A stretch of 5,674 bases of DNA from an uncultured beta proteobacterium (GTDB lineage: Bacteria > Pseudomonadota > Gammaproteobacteria > Burkholderiales > Burkholderiaceae_C). This document shows, in pieces, positions 1 through 5,622 of this stretch; the stretch's first letter is position 1; every line of letters starts with the position of its first letter. The DNA is taken from NCBI GenBank assembly GCA_903920405.1, contig CAIXMC010000285.1, forward strand, positions 1 through 5,674, given 5' to 3'. The notes below the pieces were generated by a model, which was not told the DNA's origin, ran no database searches, and saw only the letters and a list, made by a program, of their open reading frames with translations. The translations under genes and the position numbers were made by a program.

Positions 1-328
1 AGCTACCAACGCAAGCAGGACGGGCGCTAGAGGCCGATTTGTTACACCAAAACACTCACTCAAGTTCGTGCAGCTTGACAGTGGAATATTGCCGCCTCCA
101 CATCACTTTGAATCGCACCCGTTAACAATCGATGAAAGTTATTGGTAGTGAATTTTGGACAATTAGATATTTCGTGAAAATTTTTTATGTTGATTTATAT
201 TGACTGTTTTCACTGAACTTCAGTTTTTCCACGAAAATCCGTCCAAATTTCAGCCACATTTCATTGCCATTCCGGGGAGGTCTGAAAGTATCCTTTTATG
301 CTTGTGCAATTTATGCATAAACCCAAAA
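1..328. other. gene-free stretch downstream of hflC
   Basis: I see no credible coding region here on either strand. The long plus-strand frame that starts at 200 is the antisense shadow of hflC. The first ~50 bases, around GGGCGCTAGAGGCC at 23-36, resemble from memory a short intergenic repeat common in Comamonadaceae genomes. I could not verify this. An AT-rich inverted-repeat block lies at 149-252 (separate entry). In Burkholderiales, hflC is normally followed closely by a small DUF2065 gene and hisZ; neither appears in these 328 bases. No convincing GC-rich stem plus U-tract terminator for the hflC transcript is visible. Confidence 0.6.
149..252. repeat. AT-rich imperfect inverted repeat with nested palindromes
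   Basis: The outer arms TGAATTTTGGAC (149-160) and GTCCAAATTTCA (241-252) pair with one mismatch. Inner blocks also pair: TTTCGTG-AAAA near 170-180 with TTTTCCACGAAA at 225-236, allowing one bulged base. Inside lies an exact odd-centred palindrome, ACTGAA C TTCAGT, at 212-224, and GTGAAAA (174-180) can pair with TTTTCAC (207-213). It could be the decayed end of a mobile element or an RNA-level 3' structure for the hflC message. There is no U-tract typical of an intrinsic terminator. No family was recognised. Confidence 0.45.
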
Positions 329-1234
329 TTATTTCTTCTTTACACCAGAAGGTGTACCTGCGCTACCACGCATGGACCGAAAAAATTCAGAACCAGAGGG
401 GTCAAGCACCATCACATCGCTTTTGTTGGCAAAAGATGCCTTGTACGCATCGAGGCTTCGGTAAAACTGGGCAAATTGAGGGTCACGACCAAAGGCCTCA
501 GAATAAGTTCGTGCTGCCTCTGCGTCACCTTCGCCCTTGATTTTTTGGGCATCGCGGTAGGCATTGGCCACCGTCACTTCACGTTGACGATCCGCGTCGG
601 CGCGAATTTTTTCGCCTTCAGCCGCACCTGTGGATCGCAGTTCGTTGGCCACGCGCTTGCGCTCGGCTTCCATGCGCCGATAGACGGACTCGGTGATGGC
701 CTCGACGTAATCTACGCGTGTGATGCGAACATCAATCACATCAATGCCCCATGGTTTTGCACCACGAACCTGTCCTAATACTTCGGTCTTGACATCGTCC
801 ATCAGGGCTTCACGTTTGAGCGACAACAATTCCTTGACCGTGCGTTTGTTAATTTCTTCCTGAAAAGCATTGCGCACCACGCGATTGAGCTGACTAGCAC
901 CTGCCGCTTCGCTCGTACCCACATTGCGAATGTATTGTGTAGGTTCTGAGACTCGCCATCGGACATACCAGTCAATCACCACGCGCTGCTTTTCAGCCGT
1001 TAGAACGGGTTCGTTGTCGGTGCTGTCAAGTGTCAGTAATCGTTTGTCGATGTACGACACGTTTTGCAAAGGGGGGGGCAGCTTGAAATTCAGACCTGGC
1101 TCGGTGATGACTTCCTTGATTTGCCCCAAGGCAAACACGACACCAAATTGACGCTGATCCACCACAAACAAAGTCATGCTGGCTAGCCCTGCAAGTAACA
1201 AAAGACTTGAAATAATAAAACTTGGCCGATTCAT
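329..1234 (-). CDS. hflC: HflC, SPFH-domain membrane subunit of the HflKC-FtsH complex
   Basis: HflC partners HflK in a large inner-membrane SPFH (stomatin/prohibitin/flotillin) assembly that encloses the FtsH AAA+ protease and modulates its access to membrane substrates. The 301-residue protein has one N-terminal membrane anchor (about residues 5-25, very Leu/Ile-rich) and then the typical opening VDQRQFGVVFALGQI. The SPFH domain spans about 25-180, with KLPPPLQNVSYIDKRLLTLD and the VVIDWYVRWRV strand. A charged helical/coiled-coil region follows (about 180-245, MEAERKRVANELRSTGAAEG). The tail ends in Lys residues. Length fits betaproteobacterial HflC. The ATG at 1234 is supported by AGGAG six bases upstream; this Shine-Dalgarno overlaps the hflK stop (TAGGAG), so the two are probably translationally coupled. 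A run of eight C on the coding strand (1071-1078) encodes the PPP segment. Confidence 0.96.
   Translation of the reverse strand: MNRPSFIISSLLLLAGLASMTLFVVDQRQFGVVFALGQIKEVITEPGLNFKLPPPLQNVSYIDKRLLTLDSTDNEPVLTAEKQRVVIDWYVRWRVSEPTQYIRNVGTSEAAGASQLNRVVRNAFQEEINKRTVKELLSLKREALMDDVKTEVLGQVRGAKPWGIDVIDVRITRVDYVEAITESVYRRMEAERKRVANELRSTGAAEGEKIRADADRQREVTVANAYRDAQKIKGEGDAEAARTYSEAFGRDPQFAQFYRSLDAYKASFANKSDVMVLDPSGSEFFRSMRGSAGTPSGVKKK
1071..1078. repeat. G8/C8 homopolymer tract inside hflC
   Basis: Eight consecutive G on the plus strand (CCCCCCCC in the hflC coding strand) encode part of the Leu-Pro-Pro-Pro segment near residues 52-55. The tract is in frame here and hflC is intact. Tracts of this length are prone to polymerase slippage, and a one-base change would truncate HflC soon after its membrane anchor. 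Confidence 0.9.
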
Positions 1235-1243
1235 CGAAGACTC

Positions 1244-2608
1244 CTAACGGGTTTCACGGGTACGTGTACGCGCAGCATCGCGGGTACGTGCATCCGACGC
1301 AGCATCCATAGCGGGAACATTTGGCGTGACCGCCGGAGCAGACGCAGTGTGGTCTTGTCCCGTCATTTGCATGATTTTGTCCAAAGGCAGGTACAACAGG
1401 TTAGACCCCTGACGTGAATCAACGACAACCTTGGTCACATTGCTGTAAATTTGCTGCATGGTGTCAATGTACATGCGGTCACGAGTGACCTGCGGTGCTT
1501 TTTGGTATTCTGCCAGCACCAATTTGAAGCGCTGTGCATCACCCTGCGCCTGAGCCACAATGCGTGCTTTGTAGGCATCGGCCTCTTCTTTCAAGCGCGA
1601 TGCAGCACCGACTGCACGCGGAATCACATCGTTGGCATAGGCTTGCGCTTCATTTTTGGCACGTTCACGCTCTTGCCCTGCCTTCAGGACATCATCAAAT
1701 GCGGCCTGCACCTGCTCTGGCGGCCCCACACCGCCTTGTTGCAAATTGATACCTACCACTTCAATTCCCACCTTGTAACGATCGAGAATTTTTTGCATCA
1801 AAACGCGAACCCTGATTGCAATTTGGTCACGCTCGTCTGACAATGCACTGTCCATGCGCATTTTTCCTACCACTTCACGAACCGCAGTTTCTGCTGCCTG
1901 CACGACAGCATCCGCCGGGTTTTTGCTCTCAAAAAGAAAAGCGCGTGCATCATTCAGGCGGTATTGCACGGCAAATTTGATTTCGACAATGTTTTCATCT
2001 TCAGTCAGCATGGCAGACTCACGCAGACCGGTCGCCTTGATGATGGTGTCACGGCCGACATCCACCGAACGTATTTGCGTCACAAAAACCAGCTCATGGC
2101 GTTGAATGGGGTAAGGCAATCTCCAGTTGAAACCCGCACCAACAGTAGAGTTGTATTTACCAAACTGGGTGATGACGGCCTGCTGACCTTCCTGGACGAT
2201 GAAAAAACCCGTGCCCAGCCAAATGAGCAGAGCCAAAGCAAAAATCACGCCCACAATTACCCATGCACCCCGCATGCCTGGCTGAAAGTCGTCTTCAGAA
2301 CCCCCATCACCATTGCCAACAGGTCGTCTGGGTTTGCGGCCACCATCCTTGCCTCCATTGCTTAATAGAGCATCAAACTTTCGATTCACGTCACTCCACA
2401 ATTCATCTAGGTCAGGAGGTACTGGCGTGTCCTTGCGCCTGGAACCACGTTGCGGACTTTTGCCCGGTGGCGGCTCTGGTTTTACATCCGGATCAGGGTC
2501 ACCGCTTTGCTTGTCGCCGCGACCCCAGTGCGGATCATTGAGATTAAACATGCGTTGCAAGCCTTGCGGCCAACCTGTGGTGTTAAAAATGGATTGTTGA
2601 AATTTCAT
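1244..2608 (-). CDS. hflK: HflK, SPFH-domain membrane subunit of the HflKC-FtsH complex
   Basis: HflK is the larger partner of HflC around the FtsH protease. Of its 454 residues, the first ~110 are a hydrophilic, Pro/Gly/charge-rich cytoplasmic segment containing NLNDPHWGRG (22-31) and PPDLDELWSDVNRKF (64-78). One transmembrane helix follows at about 114-136. The SPFH domain (about 137-310) starts FFIVQEGQQAVITQFGKY and contains the family-typical ESAMLTEDENIVEIKFAVQYR. A coiled-coil region spans about 305-370, and the Ala/Arg-rich C-terminal tail has no conserved domain. The ATG at 2608 lies 14 nt after the hflX stop with only a weak GAG upstream. An alternative ATG at codon 20 (position 2551), just before FNLNDPHWGRG, has AAGG ten bases upstream and could be the true start. 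The C-terminal tail carries a small tandem duplication (see 1257-1305). Identification is firm; the start is not. Confidence 0.96.
   Translation of the reverse strand: MKFQQSIFNTTGWPQGLQRMFNLNDPHWGRGDKQSGDPDPDVKPEPPPGKSPQRGSRRKDTPVPPDLDELWSDVNRKFDALLSNGGKDGGRKPRRPVGNGDGGSEDDFQPGMRGAWVIVGVIFALALLIWLGTGFFIVQEGQQAVITQFGKYNSTVGAGFNWRLPYPIQRHELVFVTQIRSVDVGRDTIIKATGLRESAMLTEDENIVEIKFAVQYRLNDARAFLFESKNPADAVVQAAETAVREVVGKMRMDSALSDERDQIAIRVRVLMQKILDRYKVGIEVVGINLQQGGVGPPEQVQAAFDDVLKAGQERERAKNEAQAYANDVIPRAVGAASRLKEEADAYKARIVAQAQGDAQRFKLVLAEYQKAPQVTRDRMYIDTMQQIYSNVTKVVVDSRQGSNLLYLPLDKIMQMTGQDHTASAPAVTPNVPAMDAASDARTRDAARTRTRETR
1257..1305. repeat. imperfect tandem duplication encoding the Arg/Ala-rich HflK tail
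   Basis: Two adjacent copies of a unit beginning CGGGTACGTG (1257-1266 and 1281-1290) and ending CGCAGCAT (1271-1278 and 1298-1305) lie at the extreme 3' end of hflK. They encode the repetitive tail DAASDARTRDAARTRTR. The second unit is about three bases longer, so the frame is kept. This looks like a local slippage or duplication in a non-conserved region. Confidence 0.6.
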
Positions 2609-2622
2609 CGGATCACTCGGGT

Positions 2623-3825
2623 CTATTCACTCTCAATATTGCCCGTAAAAGGCGCGGTTAGACGAACATCAGGAAATGCGTCAGCAATTTTGGGATGGTT
2701 ACGAATGGCCAGCAATTGATCTATCAACAATTGGCGCAACTCGGGCAAACCGGTCCCTGTCTGAGCGCTGATAAACACACACGGTGTTGGACAGCCGTTC
2801 ATATCATAAACATCATGCAAAACAGCAGGACGGCGTTCCAAAGGCACGACATCCATCTTGTTGAAAATCATCACTTGGGGAATGTCACTCGCTCCAATGT
2901 CTTTGAGTACACGCTGCACCTCGGCGATTTGCTCGACATGGTTGGGGCTGGAAAAATCAACCAAATGAAGCAACAAGTCAGCATCTACCGCTTCTTGCAG
3001 TGTGGCCTCAAAAGCATCAATCAAACCGTGTGGCAAATCACGAATAAACCCCACCGTGTCTGAAAGCGATACCCTGCACCCCACATCACCCAAATAAAGC
3101 TGACGTGTGGTGGTATCGAGTGTGGCAAACAACTGGTCTGCCACATAGGTTTTAGCTTTGACCAAAGCGTTGAACAATGTTGATTTGCCAGCGTTGGTAT
3201 AACCCACCAGGGATATGGTGAAAGTGTCATGCCGCTGCCGTTGGCGGCGCTGGGTATGGCGCTGCAGTTTGACTTTGATCAGGCGTTCTTTGATGCGCTT
3301 GATGCTGTCGCTGATCATGCGTTTATCCAGCTCGATTTGGGCTTCTCCCGGGCCACCGCGCATACCAATACCGCCGCTTTGCCGCTCAAGATGCGACCAG
3401 CGGCGAACCAGTCGCGTACTTAAATATTGCAAACGCGCCAGTTCAACTTGCAACTGCCCCTCATGACTGCGCGCACGCTGAGCAAAAATTTCCAAAATCA
3501 GGAAAGTTCTGTCATTGACAGGAAGGTCAAAGTAGCGTTCGAGGTTGCGCTGCTGGGCAGGGCTTAAACTTTGATCAAACAAAATTTCCTGCACGCCTAA
3601 CCCTGTCGCTATTTGTTTGATTTCGTCAGCCTTGCCACTGCCGATGAACAGGGCAGCGTCCGGCGATTTGCGCTTGCATGTCACGCGCGCAACAGGCAAC
3701 AAACCAGCCGTCTGTGCCAGCAACCCCAACTCTTCGAGTTGAACGTCAAAATGAGGCAGACCAAAATCAACGCCCACCAACAAAGTGGGCGTGACGCCGT
3801 CGTCAATCGCTTGCAGTTTTTTCAC
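2623..3825 (-). CDS. hflX: HflX, ribosome-associated GTPase
   Basis: HflX is an Obg/TRAFAC-class GTPase that binds the 50S subunit and can split stalled 70S ribosomes after stress. The 400-residue protein has the N-terminal HflX domain (about 15-125, with [26 protein letters not shown] and [19 protein letters not shown]). A basic helical linker follows (about 125-200) with the signature [12 protein letters not shown]. The G domain carries G1 GYTNAGKS (208-215), a Thr-rich switch FATLDTTTR (233-241), G3 DTVGF (256-260), G4 NKMD (322-325) and G5 SA (353-354). All motifs are intact. The start is GTG at 3825, inside the end of hfq, giving a 23-nt overlap. A GGA sits five bases upstream, so coupling to hfq translation is likely. 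Alternative starts (TTG/TTG/GTG, codons 15-17) have no visible ribosome site. Length is typical for proteobacterial HflX. Confidence 0.97.
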   Translation of the reverse strand: MKKLQAIDDGVTPTLLVGVDFGLPHFDVQLEELGLLAQTAGLLPVARVTCKRKSPDAALFIGSGKADEIKQIATGLGVQEILFDQSLSPAQQRNLERYFDLPVNDRTFLILEIFAQRARSHEGQLQVELARLQYLSTRLVRRWSHLERQSGGIGMRGGPGEAQIELDKRMISDSIKRIKERLIKVKLQRHTQRRQRQRHDTFTISLVGYTNAGKSTLFNALVKAKTYVADQLFATLDTTTRQLYLGDVGCRVSLSDTVGFIRDLPHGLIDAFEATLQEAVDADLLLHLVDFSSPNHVEQIAEVQRVLKDIGASDIPQVMIFNKMDVVPLERRPAVLHDVYDMNGCPTPCVFISAQTGTGLPELRQLLIDQLLAIRNHPKIADAFPDVRLTAPFTGNIESE

Positions 3826-4069
3826 CCTCGTCCGCTGAAAAGTTCACCATCCGCACGGGCACAATGGTTGAAATAGCATGTTTATAGACCATTTGGGTGA
3901 CTGTATTGCGCAACAGAACCACGTACTGGTCAAACGATTCAATCTGCCCCTGGAGCTTGATGCCATTGACCAGGTAAACGGAAACTGGCACATGTTCGAG
4001 AGACAAGGTGTTGAGAAATGAATCTTGTAAAGATTGTAATGGTTGTAATGATTGACCTATATTACCCAC
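3803..4069 (-). CDS. hfq: Hfq, RNA chaperone (variant N-terminus and rim)
   Basis: Hfq is a hexameric Sm-like protein that anneals small RNAs to mRNAs. The Sm1 and Sm2 regions are unmistakable: [23 protein letters not shown] (31-53) and [11 protein letters not shown] (60-70). Proximal-face uridine-binding residues are kept: Q15, Q48, Y49, K63 and H64, equivalent to E. coli Q8, Q41, F42, K56 and H57. Distal-face residues Y32, N35-G36, K38, Q40 and Q59 are also kept. Two features are odd. The N-terminus reads [12 protein letters not shown] where relatives have about GQxLQD. Residues 23-24 are Ser-Leu where relatives have two basic residues (E. coli R16-R17). The C-terminal tail is short and acidic ([10 protein letters not shown]), 88 residues in all. 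The start is GTG at 4069, supported by GGAGA about six bases upstream. It is the first gene of the hfq-hflX-hflK-hflC operon. Confidence 0.96.
   Translation of the reverse strand: MGNIGQSLQPLQSLQDSFLNTLSLEHVPVSVYLVNGIKLQGQIESFDQYVVLLRNTVTQMVYKHAISTIVPVRMVNFSADEGEKTASD
4025..4051 (-). repeat. three 9-bp tandem repeats at the hfq 5' end
   Basis: On the coding strand, codons 7-15 read TCA TTA CAA, CCA TTA CAA, TCT TTA CAA, that is three units of (Ser/Pro)-Leu-Gln. The ancestral N-terminus of Hfq appears to contain only one such unit, so two extra units (six residues) have probably been added by slippage. The unit length of nine bases keeps the reading frame whatever the copy number. Confidence 0.8.
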
Positions 4070-4105
4070 GATATTCTCCGTGTTTTAGAAATTGTTGAAG
4101 CCGTG

Positions 4106-4111
4106 ACGATA
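4106..4111 (-). promoter_or_regulatory. possible extended -10 box for the hfq operon
   Basis: On the minus strand the sequence reads TGG TATCGT, matching an extended -10 (TGn) with four of six consensus hexamer bases. A transcript starting near 4099 would have a leader of about 30 nt before the hfq GTG. No good -35 hexamer sits 16-18 bases further upstream, so this is only a candidate. The interval 4112-4240 shows nothing else I can name. Confidence 0.2.
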
Positions 4112-4240
4112 CCACACCGACATCAAAAAACGCTTGAAATTCGCAATATCTTTACCCTGGACAACCCCTGGAATGCGGCGAGAACCCCAACAGGCCAAAC
4201 AAACCATGGCAGGCACCACAAGTCCTTGACCGCCTATTAA

Positions 4241-4340
4241 GGGATGTCCCACTTATTGTTGCTCTAAAAACACATCGCAACTGATTGATTTTTTGACAAG
4301 TCGCCATGATTTTTGGGAGTAATAATAAGTGGTGCATACC
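4241..4340. repeat. 100-bp inverted-repeat element (MITE-like, decayed)
   Basis: The left arm (4241-4264, beginning GGGATGTCCCACTTATT) and the right arm (4317-4340) are inverted copies with about 19 of 24 positions matching, including the 9-base core CCACTTATT/AATAAGTGG. The ~52-bp middle is AT-rich and non-coding. The size and terminal pairing fit a small non-autonomous element or the fused ends of a deleted insertion sequence. No target duplication is clear and no family was recognised. Confidence 0.45.
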
Positions 4341-4376
4341 TAACGTGAAAGAACAGCCCGCCCAAACAAACGCTCC

Positions 4377-4485
4377 CGTCATTCTCGCGTAGGCGGGAAT
4401 CCAGAAGGATCACAGGCAAATGACCATGCACCGACCAAGGTGCCACGCCATCAACCACTGGAGTCCCGCCTACGCGGGAATGACG
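4377..4485. repeat. REP/dRS3-like inverted pair (BIME-like)
   Basis: Two 28-base arms (4377-4404 and 4458-4485) are inverted copies with two mismatches, separated by 53 bp. Each arm contains an ATTCCC-N8-GGGAAT-type palindrome: ATTCTC GCGTAGGC GGGAAT at 4381-4400, and AGTCCC GCCTACGC GGGAAT at 4462-4481. This layout matches the dRS3 class known from Neisseria and similar REP sequences common in betaproteobacteria. The pair can fold into a long hairpin when transcribed, and the right arm is followed by CCGGTTTTT, so it might also attenuate plus-strand transcription. Confidence 0.75.
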
Positions 4486-4532
4486 CCGGTTTTTCATCAT
4501 TTGGGGGTATCGCCTTGGCTTCATGACAGTTA

Positions 4533-4691
4533 GGATATGGTCAACAATAAGTTCCGCATTTGGCCGTCAGAGTTGGGATGCAGTGCTAGGCGCAAATTGC
4601 GCAGTGTGGCCTAGCCACATAAGCGATTTGTAACGACGCAGTGCGCCCAAATCTGAAGAGCCAAATGCGGAACTTATTGTTGACCATATCC
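4533..4691. mobile_element. 159-bp MITE-like element, complete copy
   Basis: Perfect 32-base terminal inverted repeats lie at 4533-4564 (beginning GGATATGGTCAACAATAAG) and 4660-4691. They are flanked by direct TTA trinucleotides (4530-4532 and 4692-4694), as expected of a 3-bp target-site duplication. The interior (about 95 bp) has no coding capacity but holds two further palindromes: GCGCAAATTGCGC at 4590-4602 and TGTGGC-CTA-GCCACA at 4605-4619. A second copy starts at 5620-5623. The size, lack of coding sequence, long terminal repeats and repetition define a non-autonomous element. The mobilising transposase is not in the window. A 3-bp TNA duplication is reported for the IS1031 group of IS5, but the end sequence itself was not recognised. 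Confidence 0.85.
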
Positions 4692-4758
4692 TTAGATCAA
4701 TCGGGTGCGCAGCGCTCTCACCCAAAGGGTGAACTCGGCACTGGTTCAGTTTAATTAT

Positions 4759-4816
4759 TGATGCAAGTATATGATCTTGAATAAAAATACACGATCTTTA
4801 AACCAATTTTGCATCA
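4759..4816. repeat. nested repeat cluster: inverted TGATGCAA around two GATCTT direct repeats
   Basis: TGATGCAA at 4759-4766 and its complement TTGCATCA at 4809-4816 enclose two direct repeats. These are TATATGATCTTGAA (4768-4781) and TACACGATCTTTAA (4788-4801), spaced exactly 20 bp (two helical turns) with 11 of 14 bases identical. The block is AT-rich and non-coding. It resembles a protein-binding region, either an operator of a lost gene or subterminal transposase sites. A weak plus-strand promoter-like pair (TTGATG, 18 bp, TAAAAA) overlaps it. Confidence 0.35.
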
Positions 4817-4853
4817 CAGTTCTTACGTAACCTTGTGGGAGACGTTAGTCAAA

Positions 4854-4942
4854 CATTAGACTTTATTGGAAACCTATTCTGAAATTATGCCAACATGTTG
4901 TTTTTCCTACTACTGCTTGCAGGTTTCCAATAAAGTCTAATG
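4854..4942. mobile_element. 89-bp hairpin element with perfect 22-bp inverted repeats
   Basis: Arms 4854-4875 (beginning CATTAGACTTTATTGG) and 4921-4942 are exact inverted copies over 22 bases, separated by 45 bp with no coding content. The right arm joins directly to the truncated transposase, and its last bases supply an ATG that would open that frame. It could be a small MITE inserted into the transposase, or the surviving ends of a larger insertion sequence after internal deletion. TA lies inside both ends, but no unambiguous target duplication is visible. Confidence 0.7.
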
Positions 4943-5329
4943 TATCTGGTGCGCCAAGCCTGTGAGCTACAGTGCAAATCAGACACATCCCCTGCTTATT
5001 GGGAGAGTTGGTGTCGACTGTGCGCCCAGATGGGGCACAAGAGTCACGTTGGCTTTGATGTTGTGAAACTGGCCATGGCCAATACTCCGCGGTGCAGCTC
5101 GATAGTGGAGAACTTGAATTCACGGCTACGCAATTACTTCACGCTGCATCGCCAGCTTGGTGTCGAGTACCTGAGTTTGCTACAGTTTTTCCTGAACCAT
5201 CGAACCTTTTTGCGCAGCAGAGTTTCTGAGCGTGTGGGCAAAAGCCCCAAGCAGTTGATGACGGGCCAAGAACATCCGCATTGGCTAACGCTGCTTGAGT
5301 TTGGGCAGCCACAGACTCTGCGAAGCTGA
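4943..5329 (+). pseudogene. C-terminal remnant of a DDE-type transposase
   Basis: About 128 codons remain open and end in TGA at 5327-5329. The motif SSIVENLNSRLRNYF has the look of the catalytic Glu helix of an RNase H-fold (DDE) transposase, with the Glu at residue 57 counted from the ATG at 4940. It is followed by LQFFLNHRTFLRS, ERVGKSPKQLMTG and HPHWLTLLEFG. As I recall, these motifs belong to the end of a much longer transposase found in proteobacteria; the IS family is not assigned. The N-terminal two thirds, with both catalytic Asp residues, is missing. In this frame a stop codon (4931-4933) lies inside the hairpin arm just upstream, so homology probably starts at 4943. There is no ribosome-binding site. 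The terminal repeats of this IS were not found, and 5330-5424 is non-coding and may contain its decayed right end. Confidence 0.75.
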
Positions 5330-5424
5330 CCCAATCAAGGCGAAAAAGCCCCTGTCCATTCCCCGTTATGCGGAAAATCCCGAACTTTAGAGGGAGGAAT
5401 TGCCACGCTAATGTTACGTTACCG

Positions 5425-5446
5425 AAAACAGTGGTTTTTGAACCAC
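5425..5446 (-). terminator. Rho-independent terminator of the tRNA-Val transcript
   Basis: Read on the minus strand, GTGGTT-CAAA-AACCAC (5446-5431) forms a 6-bp stem with a four-base loop and is followed by TGTTTT. It lies about 45 nt after the tRNA 3' end and in the right orientation. The U-tract is short and interrupted, so its strength is uncertain. Confidence 0.6.
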
Positions 5447-5491
5447 GCCAAAATCAAACACCAACAAAATCATCCAACTCTATGATTCTAT

Positions 5492-5568
5492 TGGTAGGCG
5501 CGATTGGATTCGAACCAACGACCCCCACCATGTCAAGGTGGTGCTCTAACCAACTGAGCTACGCGCCT
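5492..5568 (-). tRNA. tRNA-Val (anticodon GAC)
   Basis: The 77-nt gene folds fully. The acceptor AGGCGCG pairs with CGCGCCT, then U8 A9. The D arm is GCTCAGTTGGTTAGAGC. The anticodon stem CCACC/GGTGG encloses the loop TTGACAT, with anticodon GAC complementary to plus-strand 5532-5534. The variable loop is GGGTC, and the T arm GTTGG-TTCGAAT-CCAAT has five pairs including G-U. The discriminator is A73 and CCA is encoded (5494-5492). It reads the valine codons GUC and GUU. It is bracketed by its own -10 box and terminator, so it is probably a monocistronic unit. Confidence 0.97.
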
Positions 5569-5588
5569 GAATGCACCACAACGATCGA

Positions 5589-5594
5589 ATTGTA
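5589..5594 (-). promoter_or_regulatory. -10 box of the tRNA-Val promoter
   Basis: On the minus strand TACAAT lies 20 bases upstream of the mature tRNA 5' end, matching five of six positions of TATAAT. Transcription would begin near 5582. The -35 position at 17-18 bp spacing falls on GGGAAG/TGGGAA (about 5612-5618), a poor match. The MITE copy begins immediately beyond it (5620-5623), so the original upstream promoter region may have been displaced by that insertion. Confidence 0.6.
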
Positions 5595-5622
5595 GCAAAG
5601 ATGAATGAGGGCTTCCCACTTA

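Noticed and set aside
1..30. Short open frame ending TAG at 28-30, as the end of an upstream gene
   Set aside because: Only nine codons with no recognisable family, and the bases look more like part of an intergenic repeat.
341..356. Stem-loop TACACC-AGAA-GGTGTA as hflC terminator
   Set aside because: It lies inside the coding sequence before the stop, and on the minus strand is followed by a purine-rich stretch rather than a U-tract.
200..778. 192-codon plus-strand frame
   Set aside because: Most of it is the reverse complement of the conserved hflC 3' half, with no ribosome site or recognisable motif.
4152..4524. Two minus-strand frames across the REP pair and the 4241-4340 element
   Set aside because: They run through inverted-repeat DNA, and their composition reflects the palindromes. 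They have no domain and no ribosome-binding site.
4718..4732. Perfect small hairpin TCACCC-AAA-GGGTGA as a terminator
   Set aside because: No U-tract on either side and no gene ending nearby; noted only as a palindrome.
4241..4942. CRISPR array
   Set aside because: The repeats are inverted pairs of different sequences and not regularly spaced direct repeats with spacers. There are no cas genes.
4863..5123. 86-codon minus-strand frame
   Set aside because: Antisense to the transposase remnant and crossing the hairpin element.
5368..5595. Plus-strand frame with GAIGFEPTTPTMSRWCSNQLSYAPE
   Set aside because: It is the antisense translation of tRNA-Val(GAC), a well-known false protein.
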